Source: Lamellibrachia columna
Taxonomy: Eukaryota > Annelida > Polychaeta > Sabellida > Siboglinidae
Assembly (NCBI GenBank): GCA_963662155.1
Contig: OY759266.1
Coordinates: 57,173,010-57,237,009 of the forward strand
Reading direction: 5' to 3'
DNA: 64,000 nt
Of the stretch, positions 30,175-41,493 are shown one piece after another; position 1 is the first letter of the stretch; every line of letters starts with the position of its first letter. Below the pieces are notes generated by a model, which was given only the letters and a program-made list of their open reading frames with translations, had not been told where the DNA came from and made no database searches. A program made the position numbers and the translations under genes.

Positions 30175-31927
30175 GTGTGTGTGTGTATGTGGGCATTTAA
30201 CGAACAATAATTTTTTAATCATATCTAATTAAATGTGATTGTGCACACGTGACAAATAAAACTGTGTTAAAACGAATTGGATTTGAATTTTTCTTTAGCC
30301 TAGGATTTTAACAGTTGGAATTGATTTTTTGCAAGGCGGAATTAGAACTGATTTTTTGGAATTGACAAAACAGAATTGACCCCATGCCTAATATACTTCC
30401 TTCATATGTATAGCTTGTACTAATACTATTGTGGGTTGCCGACAGTTGCCCCCTCCCCCACGATATTCATTACAGTGTTATCAGTCATGTTAGAATAAAA
30501 TGTAATTAATACATTTCTTTATGAACTTCCGGTTATTACATGTGGGGTTTAATCTGATCAATAAAGCAAATTAATTTTATATAATTTTGCCTTATTGTCA
30601 AGTCACAAGAATTCAGACAGAAATTGTAAAGTGTCATTATAGAAAGCAGACATGTAATCTGACAGTGTTCAACTGGGTAGATGACGATGCCTTAGTTTCC
30701 TTTCCAGCTAGACATTGCATGGGTGAAATGCATTTTACTTAAATATTTAAATACTTTTAAAAAGTTTTTGTAACTGCATTTGCACTTAATCACAATGAAA
30801 GTATTTGTATATTTAAATATTTCCATAAAGAATTTGAAATGTAAACAGCAACAGTAGGCTTCTGTTGCACTATAGTCTATACTGTCTTTTCGTCGTGTTT
30901 CTCCCATGCATCTAACCCCCCCAGGCTTAGCCTTACGCTTTCCGCTTGCTCTCTAGGCATTTAGAACACAGGAGTATGAGACTTAATTATTATGACTGTC
31001 AATAAATAATATCAAATTATTTTCTTGAATAATTTTGCCTAGTACATACGCCATGGCCCATGTTACAAGGATGCAGTATATCCTGTAGCACTTACTAAGT
31101 TATTGTTATTGTTTTGAGTACGGCCACGTATTGACGGTACATCTGATCACGTCGAAAATAAATCGGCGGATTGGAAAAGACTCGTAATTATATCAAACTA
31201 TTAACACTTACTCTCACTTTATTGTATTCATACATTTCGATTTACTGTGGGTCATATATATGCTGACGTTGAAGCACAGCTGTGCTTATTGGGGTGGAAC
31301 TATATTGTAATCGTAGTGATAAGTCACAATGGTAACGGTAATCCAATTTACTAACTTGGTTTCGGCTCGTCGCTTCCTACGCATCGCTCTGCCCTCTGAT
31401 ATCTGACGTTTCCTTGTCGCAGAATAGTCTGTAGATGCATGGTCATATGCGGACAAAAAGATCTAAGATGGAACGGTGTCTTTGACCAAGAATGACATCT
31501 TGATGCTCACCGTCTGTCCATGCTCATCACATACGTCTTTTGTCTTGTAATCTGCATCGGAAAAGTGGTTACTCGCAGAGCCTGCGGCTGGCGGACACGG
31601 CAATTTCCGCATTTGCAACCACCTTTTCCGCTGCAAATTCTTCCTCGAAAGTCGATCAAAAGTTTTTTCCTTGCATTTGTAGTACTAGTTGATATATCCA
31701 GGAGCCATCCGGTGCACTCCAGTTTTCTTTTTATTCGATTTTCCATGCGTTTCGGCCGTTTTTCCGAGAGGTTTTTACTGTGTGAACGCGGTGCCAGGAG
31801 CTCGTACTCAAACCACTCTGCCGCTGAGCCCCTCCGCAGAGCAATATGGCGCCGCCCAGCGAAGATAATGGCAAAGTTTAAAAGGATATTACAAAATTAC
31901 CGTGGCGTTGCGCCCATCATATAAGGG
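29601..31927. other. No gene supported; (TA)n at 30082-30175
   Basis: TA/TG microsatellite at 30082-30187. A - strand frame at 31507-31746 contains CSGKGGCKCGNC, a Cys-rich word, but the rest does not support a family. The remainder is unassigned. Confidence 0.45.
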
Positions 31928-32259
31928 TGATGTATACTGTAAATGGTATGTTATTATGTTTGGGCTATGGTTGTTCGAGTGCTTCACCCCCCCTTTAATT
32001 ATACATTCAAAACGGACAGTTGCGGAGTGGTATATACGTCTGGTTGGCTGGGCAACGCGAAGTTTTGTGTGGTTTCTGGTATTTTAGGATGTACTGATCC
32101 ACAAACTGCCACTTTGGCGTTGTAATATCGCAAGTAATAACCGATCCCTATAATTAAGGACCGCCCACTGTTCAGGCGAGAGTTTAATAAATGGAGTGAC
32201 AGTTCGTAATGCAGCTGACCGACCGAGTCCGTGATCATCTGATATAATTCCGAATATCA
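31928..32259 (+). mobile_element. Putative 5' LTR of a Ty3/gypsy element
   Basis: About 332 bp starting TGATGTATAC and ending GAATATCA, so the ends are TGAT...ATCA. It contains AATAAA at 32189 and lies 3 bp upstream of a tRNA-complementary primer site. No second copy of this LTR is visible downstream, so the left boundary rests only on the end motif. Confidence 0.55.
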
Positions 32260-32262
32260 CGG

Positions 32263-32277
32263 TGGCGACGAGGATGG
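32263..32277 (+). promoter_or_regulatory. Primer-binding site matching the tRNA-Ser(GCU) 3' end
   Basis: TGGCGACGAGGATGG is the exact complement of the last 15 bases, CCA included, of animal tRNA-Ser(GCU) as I remember it (…CCATCCTCGTCG plus CCA). The TGG start right after a CA-ended LTR is the expected position for minus-strand priming of an LTR retrotransposon. Confidence 0.7.
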
Positions 32278-32782
32278 TACTGAAAAGGTCACAGGGCCCA
32301 CTGAGTGGGGATCGAGAATCGTGACTCCGCCGAAGCAGAAGTCAGGGAGAAATCAGGTTATGTGTTGACATGCGGGCCAACAAGTCTGGTCTACGCACTA
32401 AACATGTGATACCCATAATAGATGAATTGATCAGTGACTTAAACGGTGTGGCCGTCTTTAGCAACATTTACTTGAGATCAGGATATCATCAATTAGTTCT
32501 TACTGATGTCGAGACATGATACTCTCAAATTGAAGGCGAGGCCCTCGCAGTGGTATGGGGATGTAAACATTGAGGGAGTTGCCTGTACAGACATCACTTT
32601 TCAAGGCAAATCATGGGCCAAATGTATGAGGTCATGTGGCATTTGACACCGCAAGATCACGCCATTATGGTCACACAAGTAAAGAACTTCAACAAGCCGT
32701 TGATGAAGGCGATACGTTCTACCACCGTTCAACATCGTAACTGGCGTCGAGAATTGTACCAGTTTTTGTGCAACTACCGATG

Positions 32783-34420
32783 TACACCTCACTGCTCCAC
32801 GCTCTCTACACTTCACTGCTCCACGCTGTCTACACCTCACTGCTCCACGCTCTCTACACCTCACTGCTCCACGCTGTCTACACCTCACTGCTCCACGCTG
32901 TCTACACCTCACTGCTCCACGCTGTCTACACCTCACTGCTCCACGCTCTCTACACCTCACTGCTCCACGCTGTCTACACCTCACTGCTCCACGCTGTCTA
33001 CACCTCACTGCTCCACGCTCTCTACACCTCACTGCTCCACGCTGTCTACACCTCACTGCTCCACGCTGTCTACACCTCACTGCTCCACGCTCTCTACACC
33101 TCACTGCTCCACGCTGTCTACACCTCACTGCTCCACGCTATCTACACCGCACTGCTCCACGCTGTCTACACCTCACTGCTCCACGCTCTCTACACCTCAC
33201 TGCTCCACGCTCTCTACACCTCACTGCTCCACGCTCTCTACACCTCACTGCTCCACGCTGTCTACACCTCACTGCTCCACGCTCTCTACACCTCACTGCT
33301 CCACGCTGTCTACACCTCACTGCTCCACGCTGTCTACACCTCACTGCTCCACGCTGTCTACACCTCACTGCTCCACGCTCTCTACACCTCACTGCTCCAC
33401 GCTGTCTACACCTCACTGCTCCACGCTGTCTACACCTCACTGCTCCACGCTCTCTACACCTCACTGCTCCACGCTGTCTACACCTCACTGCTCCACGCTA
33501 TCTACACCTCACTGCTCCACGCTGTCTACACCTCACTGCTCCACGCTCTCTACACCTCACTGCTCCACGCTCTCTACACCTCACTGCTCCACGCTCTCTA
33601 CACCTCACTGCTCCACGATCTCTACACCTCATTGCTCCACGCTGTCTACACCTCACTGCTCCACGCTGTCTACACCTCACTGCTCCACACTGTCTACACC
33701 TCACTGCTCCACGCTGTCTACACCTCACTGCTCCACACTGTCTACACCTCACTGCTCCACACTGTCTACACCTCACTGCTCCACGCTGTCTACACCTCAC
33801 TGCTCCAAGCTGTCTACACCTCACTGCTCCACACTGTCTACACCTCACTGCTCCACGCTGTCTACACCTCACTGCTCCACACTGTCTACACCTCACTGCT
33901 CCACGCTCTCTACACCTCACTGCTCCACGCTCTCTACACCTCACTGCTCCACGCTGTCTACACCTCACTGCTCCACGCTGTCTACACCTCACTGCTCCAC
34001 ACTATCTACACCTCACTGCTCCACGCTGTCTACACCTCACTGCTCCAAGCTGTCTACACCTCACTGCTCCACACTGTCTACACCTCACTGCTCCACGCTC
34101 TCTACACCTCACTGCTCCACGCTCTCTACACCTCACTGCTCCACGCTGTCTACACCTCACTGCTCCACGCTGTCTACACCTCACTGCTCCACACTATCTA
34201 CACCTCACTGCTCCACGCTGTCTACACCTCACTGCTCCAAGCTGTCTACACCTCACTGCTCCACACTGTCTACACCTCACTGCTCCACGCTGTCTACACC
34301 TCACTGCTCCACGCTGTCTACACCTCACTGCTCCACACTGTCTACACCTCACTGCTCCACGCTCTTTACACCTCACTGCTCCACGCTCTCTACACCTCAT
34401 TGCTCCACGCTCTTTACACC
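32783..34420 (+). repeat. 24-bp minisatellite, about 68 units, coding frame TPHCSTLS
   Basis: Unit ACACCTCACTGCTCCACGCT plus CTCT or GTCT. At 24 bp (8 codons) it keeps all frames open, giving stop-free ORFs of 643 and 576 codons on + and several on -. It began at TPHCST of the gypsy integrase C-terminal region. Variants (GCTGTC/GCTCTC, CACACTG, CCAAGC) occur in blocks, with higher-order repetition at about 33.8-34.3 kb. These ORFs are not host genes. Confidence 0.95.
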
Positions 34421-34492
34421 GCACAGCCTACTCTTGGGTTGGGAGCCGCGAAAAAAATTGCCCGAACTTCCAACACAACATCCAACTCATAT

Positions 34493-34589
34493 GGATGATG
34501 AGACAGTTCGTGAGCCGATGATGAGACAGTTCGTGAGCCGATGATGAGACAGTTCGTGAGCCGATGATGAAACAGTTCGTGAGCCGATG
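34493..34589 (+). repeat. 23-bp tandem repeat, four units, in the gypsy tail
   Basis: Unit ATGATGAGACAGTTCGTGAG plus CCG. Its length breaks the pol frame. Confidence 0.92.
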
Positions 34590-34850
34590 CCTATGCCAAG
34601 GCACGGATGAAGAGATGCGCTGATAAACGCGCTAAAGCATCGCCAGCTAATAGACCAGGGAAGGCAGTGTTGGTACAGCAGCAGAAGGTGAATCAACTGT
34701 CAACCCCGTTCTCACCAGAACCAATGGTAGTCAATGAAACGAAGGGTTCAATGATATCCGCCAAACATGGTGATGGTTATACTGTATCAGGACATTTTAA
34801 CATCCAGACACGTTTATCGTTACTCGTTTATTGCTGACTCAGTCCAGTGT

Positions 34851-35192
34851 CGCACCGGTAATGTGCGTCTTAACAACTATTAATACACTAGATATTACAT
34901 CTTTTCCCACCTTGAATAAAACTTAACCATTCATTATTTTAATTACTATATGCTATATATTAAATAGATCTACTGTAAAAGAATTAAGATGAACAGGCTT
35001 GACTGTCAAATTTTTTTATACACACAGGTAATGACATGATTTCTAATTCGCATGTAGATAATTTGATGTTTAAAGAAATGTCACAATTCACAACAAACTG
35101 TGTGAACAGACAAACAGTTCGTCTTATTGGGATGTGCTTAAAGAAACGTCACAATTCACAACAATCTATGTGAACTGACACAGTTCATGTCA
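34851..35192. other. Spacer between the two gypsy copies
   Basis: AT-rich; contains a duplicated block AAAGAAACGTCACAATTCAC near 35074 and 35140. No LTR matching 31928-32259 is visible. Confidence 0.5.
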
Positions 35193-35250
35193 TCAAGTGA
35201 TATACTCTTTCAGACATCGAGGACATATGTGCTCGCGGCCGGGTCGGCTG

Positions 35251-35573
35251 GGCGGTACTGTGTCTGGCCGTACTGTGTCTGGCGGTACTGTGTCTGGCGG
35301 TACTGTGTCTGGCGGTACTGTGTCTGGCGGTACTGTGTCTGGCGGTACGGTGTCTAGCGGTACTGTGTCTGGCGGTACTGTGTCTGGCGGTACTGTGTCT
35401 GGCGGTACGGTGTCTGGCGGTACTGTGTCTGGCGGTACGGTGTCTGGCGGTACTGTGTCTGGCGGTACCGTGTCTGGCGGTACTGTGTCTGGCGGTACTG
35501 TGTCTGGCGGTACTGTGTCTGGTTGTACTGTGTCTGGCGGTACTGTGTCTGGCGGTACTGTGTCTGGCGGTAC
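35251..35573 (-). repeat. 15-bp minisatellite, about 21 units, coding PPDTV in the gypsy tail
   Basis: Plus-strand unit GGCGGTACTGTGTCT. On the - strand it extends the pol C-terminus after TASHPDHVITRNSPHFKRI as (PPDTV)n, in frame, with RPDTV, QPDTV and LDTV variants. Confidence 0.95.
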
Positions 35574-38041
35574 CTCGGGAGCTTTAGCCGGCACAGCATG
35601 GTCCTCGGGTGGTGATTCATGGTTGTTGTCTGCAGTTTGACTGGGAATCCTCTTGAAATGAGGCGAATTCCTGGTGATAACATGATCTGGATGAGACGCA
35701 GTGATCACAGATCCTTTCTTGTCGGTTATGCGATAGGGCTTGGGGTTGTATGTTGGTGTGAGGTTGTATGTTGGTGTGAGGTTGCCTCACAAGTACAGTG
35801 TCTCCCTTCGCACATGTACATGGCTAGGCATGATAACGACTGTCAGCGTATGCTTTTATTTTCACTTTTGCTCCTTTGTCTTCATCACGGATCAGATCAT
35901 TTCTTTGGTCAATAGACAAAGCTGGTCATCTCGCGACTAAAGAGAGCAGCTAAAGGAGACCTGTTCGTTGTGGTGTGGGGTGTTGCCCGATAGTTTCTTA
36001 GACACTTGTTGAGCTCTTGTTTCCAAGGCTTTCTTTCAGACGATGCAGCCTTCACTACTTTGCCAAGATCCCGCATTGAAAACTCTGCTTCGCCATTGGC
36101 TCGGGGCCAATGTGGGGTTATTTTACGATGTTTGAATCCCATGTGTGTTGCATACGAGTTCAACTGTTCACTGTTGAAAGGCAGTCCATTGTCCGATTTC
36201 AGTACATCAGGTATGCCGAACATAGACATCACCTTGTCAATCGAAGGAATCACTGTGCTAGCAGAAGTAAATTTGACAATCTCGATGAGAGGAAATCTTG
36301 AATATTCATCGATGATTGCAAGCAAGTAGTCACCAGTCGGCAGTCGTCCGTAGAAGTCAGTACGCCATGATGCTTCGGTCAACGGAGTCGTGTTGGAAGG
36401 TTCACGGTTCGTGGTGTTGCTGCTTGGCAAGGAACAGAGAGTTGTATTGCCTTTTCTGTCATTTGATCAATACAAGGAAACCAGACTTTCTCACGCAAGA
36501 GAGACTTCGTCTTTGTAATTCCTTGATGTCCTTCATGTGCCAGAGCAACTGCACGTTCTTTCAATGTTGCAGGAATAATAATACAAGAAACTCGCATAAT
36601 GATTTTCGCATTTGGAGAGACTGTCAACTCTTAACGCACGTTGTAGAATGATCTGAGTTTGGTGTCTGCAGACGTTTGATGCTTCTCCAGTGTCCATCTG
36701 ACATCGTTTTCACAACTTGTTGAAACACGTTATCCTTGAGTATTGCTTGTTCAACTTCATCCAGATTTACAGCTTTTGAGACAACACTGACAACAGTGAA
36801 ATGCACATATTCGTCCGACATTTTCGCTTCTCTTCCAGGTATGTCACACCCTGAAGTGGGATGGCTTGACATGTAGTCAGCTGGATTGGTTTCTCCAGGT
36901 TGGTAGACAATGTTGTACTAATACTGCTGGAGTTTCAACGCCCATCGTTCTATTCGTAGGGGTGGTTTGGAGTTTGGATTTCCAAGGAGGCTCACAAGAG
37001 GTCTGTGATCGGTTACAATGGTGAAAGGACGTCCATAGATGTACATATGAAAGTGAGACATCCCCATGTTACAACCAATGCGTCTCTCTCGGTCTGTGAG
37101 TATCGACTCTCAACATCAGTCAAAGCTCGACTTGCATAGGCGATGACCTTTGAGTTACCATTTCTGTCATGCTGTACAAGGACTGCGCCGAGTCCCACTG
37201 GACTTGTGTCAACGATCACATCGAAGTATGAGTTGATGGCGTCTTGAGATAGTGCGTCATTATGGATCGATATCCAATTCCATGTGCGGTGGTTCTTGGT
37301 TAGATCTCGTAGCGTCTCGGTGATTGAGGCTTGACCTGGGATGTAGAGAGTATAATAGTTCGCTAGGCCAAGATGGCTTCGTACTTCTTTGGGACCCTTC
37401 GGCGATTCAACTCGCTTGATGTTTTGGACTGTCTTTAGATCAGGTGATACACCCTTGGTACTGAAGATGTGACTAAGTAACTCAAGGGTGCTCTTGTTGA
37501 ACACACACACTTGTGCTTGTTCAGCGTAAGTCCCTTCTCTTTGAGTCTCTCAAAGACAGTTGTAAGCGAAGTGTCGTGTGCCTCTTGATTTCTGCCAAAG
37601 ATCAGGATGCAATCGCTGATGTTGATAGAGCCTTCTATTCATTGGATGCAATTTCGGATTGCGTTCTGAAATTTTTCAGCAGCAAAATTTATACCAAAGT
37701 TCAATTTCTTGTAACTTCGGAGACAGTGCGTGTGCTGAATGTGGTTGTGTAGCGTGATACGGGATCCAACTCAATGTGATGGTCTCCGTTGTTGAGATCA
37801 AACTTCGAGAATACAGTAGCGCCATTGAGATAGCATAGAATGTGATCCATTGTAAGAGTGATGTGTCTGTCTCGCTAGATTGCCTAGTTTGGTAAACGCA
37901 TGTCGACACAGATTCGTACCTAATTGGGAGATTTTGGTTTCAGCACAGCTACTATGGATGATACCCTTGATGTCGGTTCATGACCTGTTTCCGTGATATC
38001 AAGCTTTTCTAGCCTGACTAGTTCACTTCAATGTCGATATC

Positions 38042-38372
38042 AAGCTTTATATTGGTCTCATTGAGCTTTATCTTGGTCTCATTGAGCTTTATCTTGGTCT
38101 CATTGAGCTTTATCTTGGTCTCATTGAGCTTTATCTTGGTCTCATTGAGCTTTACATTGGTCTCATTGAGCTTTATCTTGGTCTCGTTGAGCTTTATGTT
38201 GGTCTCATTGAGCTTTATGTTGGTCTCATTGAGCTTTATGTTGGTCTCATTGAGCTTTATCTTTGTCTCATTGAGCTTTATCTTGGTCTCATTGATCTTT
38301 ATCTTGGTCTCATTGAGCTTTATATTGGTCTCATTGAGCTTTATCTTGGTCTCATTGAGCTTTCCAAGACCT
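38042..38372 (-). repeat. 21-bp minisatellite, about 16 units, coding KLNET(K/N)I in gypsy RT
   Basis: Plus-strand unit ATTGAGCTTTATCTTGGTCT plus C. On the - strand it lies between FEGLGKL and LDIDIEVN, the stretch just before the RT domain, which in relatives reads GLGKL...KLHID. In frame; both strands stay open. Confidence 0.95.
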
Positions 38373-39000
38373 TCGAACAGTTCTGGATATCGAGAGGCGA
38401 TGTGGTTCTCAACCAGTGAGCTACTGACAGCATTGATTAAGTGCAGTGCATATCTCATATCCTAGAAGACACCCAAGACTTTCATCGACGACATTAAAAA
38501 GTGCATAAATCAATGTCTTTCTTGATACATCAGCTGTCATCTTCCCTAGAACTGGAAGTGGCTCGTTATATCCATACGCATGAATCTTCTTGGCGACGGC
38601 TCGCAGAATACGTTGGCACCTATTCGATCAAATGTAGACTTGTCAAGTATGTTGACATTTTAACCAGAACCAATGAGTAGCTCAACACACTGTCCATTGA
38701 CGGTGACGGCACTGCGTGGTTGTCGCATGTCACCATGTACGTTGCCAATGACGTACACGTACTCATAGTCACTGGTAGATGACGCAGTAGCAGCAAGTTT
38801 GTTCACTTTGGGCATGCATTTGCCTGTAAACCGTTTGTTCTGCTTTTGCGGAGCCATGTTGTACTGTCTTGTTGAAGCTTTGATGGATTGTTTCGATGAA
38901 ACGTTACTTGCCCTTTCTGCGATCTGCAGCATCTTGCAAAATTATTGTATCTTCCACACGAATGGTACGGTTGACCATATGATGGACACTATTATAATTT

Positions 39001-39245
39001 CCAGGACAATAACAGTTGGATTATTCCGGGTAGCCTCTGTTGTGAATAGTGTTTGCACAACTTCTTTTGTGGTTTGTGGTAATATGCCTATTTGGCATCA
39101 TTGAGCAATGTTTTAACAACCATTTAAAAAATAACCTAGTGTGTGTCATCGTCTGGGCCAAAGCAATTGTCGTATAAATAGAAATGAACGTCGTGTCGTA
39201 TTTGCGAAGCACAAGTGCTTTTGACGTTTTGTGAATAGCATCTCT
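39001..39245. other. Flank of the - strand gypsy copy
   Basis: No LTR or primer site recognised here. Confidence 0.4.
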
Positions 39246-39393
39246 TTGATGATTAAGAAAAGCACGACGTGTTACCTACTGCACCAACATGATTAAGGGG
39301 GTCTGAAGAAAAGCACGACGTGTTACCTACTGCACCAACATGATTAAGGGGGTCTGAAGAAAAGCACGACGTGTTACCTACTGCACCAACATG
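39246..39393. repeat. 51-bp tandem repeat, about three units
   Basis: Unit starts GAAAAGCACGACGTGTTACC and ends GATTAAGGGGGTCTGAA; perfect between the second and third units. Confidence 0.92.
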
Positions 39394-39778
39394 CAGTTTG
39401 GAGTGAGAATATCAATATATATTAAGTAGGGTCTATCAAAACACATGAACGTCTCAGGAGAACAGGAACGGCCATCTATTACCACACTAAGGCTCACACT
39501 GGAGATGAGTCTACATGCCAGGGACTTAATCATGAAGTGTGCCCAACACAAGAAAGTGCCCATCAAGGTATTCTGCACTGAAAATTCCCACAATGTGCAT
39601 ATGACGGGAAAAGAGAACTGTGTATATAATCATGAAGAATGTAGACTTTCATCCAATTCAATTGGAGTTTCGTTCTGGCATGAATGACCTATTATAACAG
39701 GTTATAACAGTCGATGTGGTGCTGTGCATATCGGTGTGGAAGTAACATATGACGCACCAAGGAATCGCATCCTTACTG
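39394..39778. other. No gene recognised
   Basis: The frame at 39445-39687 (HERSGEQERPSI-like, Cys/His-containing) matches no family I can name. Confidence 0.35.
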
Positions 39779-39876
39779 CATTGGCTCCTACCTCACTCAT
39801 TGGCTCCAACCTCACTCATTGGCTCCTACCTCACTCATTGGCTCATACCTCACTCATTGGCTTCTACCTCACTCAT
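39779..39876. repeat. 19-bp tandem repeat, five units
   Basis: Unit CATTGGCTCCTACCTCACT with small changes (CCAACC, CATACC, CTTCTACC). Confidence 0.9.
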
Positions 39877-40507
39877 TTCATCACATTTTGTAATATTGCG
39901 GACTTGAAACTTTTCGTATTTGAGAAGATCACGGAAGCAACTAATGTACTATGAGAAGAACAGAAACGTCAATACAAAATTGGTCCATGCTGAAAACGTC
40001 AAGAAGCATAAATATCGTGCACTCATTAATGAGAGTATGTTGCTAGTCCTCTAGGCACGGACCTAATACTGAGCAGCTTTTCTTCTGGCACTAATAAAAT
40101 GTACGACAAAACGTAAAGAAAAATAAACGGAAATAAGGGGGAATAGCTGGACAGTGGTGGTCACAAGTCCGGATGAAAAGACATTAAAATAATTATAATA
40201 TGTAAATATTATTCCTGAAGACACAGGGAAGGCTGCCTTTTTGCTGAAGCTTGAATATATTGGCTGTATAATTTCACACGATAGAAACACACATGCATAT
40301 GCGCTGAGAAAGACAACACACCAACAGAATAACAAAACATGGACAATGCATTGCAAGATGATCTAGCAAAGCGAAGGTTCTTTTATATTCATCATCCTTC
40401 AGCTTCCACACGCGGGGTGCATCGCTGCAGTTATCGTCCGCTTAAAAAGACCTCTACCAGACCCGATCTTTTGTCAGTTCCTTAGCTCGCTCCCAGGACC
40501 ATCCAGG
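39877..40507. other. No gene recognised
   Basis: AT-rich; nothing supportable. Confidence 0.5.
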
Positions 40508-40725
40508 TTAGCTTTGGACTATCTCTGCTTCGGCCAATACTCTTCTTGACTTGCACCATCGGAATCTTCTCTCATAAATCTTGTCACTCCAGGCTGTGTG
40601 TTTCATGATAGCTCTGAGGTCGTCATTGCTTATCTTGTTTGGCCACCTGACGTTAATTACCATTCTGAGCAATTGATGCTGGAATGCTTTCACTTGACCA
40701 GTGAGAGGTGCATAATATAACAAAT
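40508..40725 (-). mobile_element. RTE-like LINE fragment: RT C-terminal end
   Basis: On the - strand: PLTGQVKAFQHQLLRMVINV, RWPNKISNDDLRAIMKHTAW, IYERRFRWCKSRRVLAEAE. This is the LxxFxxxxLRxILxVxWxxxISNxxLxxxT...ixxRRxRW pattern after the RT core in RTE/R2-like LINEs. Its frame runs on 5' into the 30-bp array. Confidence 0.7.
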
Positions 40726-40738
40726 ATAAAAGTGAAAT

Positions 40739-41070
40739 CACCATTTTTCTTCCCGGCCATATCCACAGCACCATTCGTCTTCCCGGCCATATCCACAGCA
40801 CCATTCGTCTTCCCGGCCATATCCACATCACCATTCGTCTTCCCGGCCATATCCACAGCACCATTCGTCTTCCCGGCCATATCCACAGAACCATTCGTCT
40901 CCCCGGCCATATCCACAACACCATTCGTCTTCCCGGCCATATCCACAGCACCATTCGTCTTCCCGGCCATATCCACAGCACCATTCGTCTTCCCGGCCTT
41001 ATCCACAGCACCATTCGTCTTCCCGGCCATATCCACAGCACCATTCGTCTTCCCGGCCATATCCACACAC
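40739..41070. repeat. 30-bp minisatellite, eleven units
   Basis: Unit CCATTCGTCTTCCCGGCCAT plus ATCCACAGCA. It directly abuts the RTE-like fragment, and as a multiple of three it leaves frames open on both strands (ORFs up to 195 codons that are repeat artefacts). Confidence 0.95.
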
Positions 41071-41165
41071 CATTATTTGTTTGGTCGTGCATCATTCGGA
41101 TGTCCGATCATCGCTGATGGAATAAAACATATATGCTGTATTGCTTTGTGTCGTCAATCGCTTCT

Positions 41166-41493
41166 CCAGAACCCCATCGCAGTGATGGCGAGACGATTGA
41201 GGTCATGCGAGCTGCATATCATGGCGATATAGAGCACACTATGGACTCCAGAACCCCATCGCAGTGATGGCGAGGCGATTGAGGTCGTGCTAGCTGCATA
41301 TCATGGCGATATAGAGCACACTATAGACTCCAGAACCCCATCGCAGTGATGGCGAGACGATTGAGGTCGTGCTAGCTGCATATCATGGCGATATAGAGCA
41401 CACTATGGACTCCATAACCCCATCGCAGTGATGGCGAGACGATTGAGGTCGTGCGAGCTATATCATGGCGATATAGAGCACACTATGGACTGC
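41166..41493. repeat. 82-bp tandem repeat, four units
   Basis: Units begin at about 41166, 41248, 41330 and 41412 with CCAGAACCCCATCGCAGTGA (CCATAACCCC in the last) and end with CATGGCGATATAGAGCACAC. Confidence 0.93.

Larger units (their letters stand above)
32340..34850 (+). pseudogene. Ty3/gypsy pol pseudogene (+), internally deleted, expanded by a minisatellite
   Basis: Frames in order: an RT start (VDMRANKSGLRTKHVIP, IIDELISDLNGVAVFSN, LRSGYHQLVLTD, 32365-32515); a jump to an RNase H piece (IEGEALAVVWGCKH); then the integrase C-terminal half (NWRRELYQFLCNYR then TPHCST), which should continue to GWEPRKKLPELPTQ but is split by about 1.6 kb of repeats. The tail at 34607-34800 reads KRCADKRAKASPANRPG, VLVQQQKVNQLSTPFSPEPM, KGSMISAKHGDGYTV, the usual gypsy integrase C-terminus. 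Protease, most of RT and RNase H, and the integrase catalytic core are missing. Not active. Confidence 0.85.
35193..39000 (-). pseudogene. Ty3/gypsy gag-pol pseudogene (-), full domain order, decayed
   Basis: Read from right to left: a zinc-knuckle remnant (HSCGRYNNFARCC near 38.9 kb, the His changed to Asn); protease (GQCVELLIGSG, stop, NVNILD near 38.67 kb, where the usual D of DSG is G); RT from 38.46 kb (GLGKL...; VDMRLPN; LNGATVFSKFDLNNG; a SDCILIFG box in which the first Asp of the usual DD is Ser); RT thumb and RNase H 37510-37013 (DVIVDTSPVGLGAVLVQHD, SQTERDALVVTWGC, then TDHRPLVSLLGNPN); integrase zinc region 36627-36379 (AHEGHQGITKTKSLLREKVW, with one Cys lost before VPC); integrase core 36430-35909 (WRTDFYGRLPTGDY, SDNGLPF, GEAEF: D, D and E kept); C-terminus to 35193. 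Several frameshifts and stops. K02A2.6-like branch of gypsy. Confidence 0.9.

Noticed and set aside
31507..31746. Possible Cys-rich (P2X7-C-terminus-like) fragment on the - strand
   Set aside because: Only CKCGNC supports it; the Cys/His spacing expected after it is absent in every frame.
32601..34544. Long ORFs of up to 643 codons on + and several on - (RCRQRGAV repeats)
   Set aside because: They arise because a 24-bp unit lacks stops in several frames; the array interrupts a dead gypsy pol and is no host gene.
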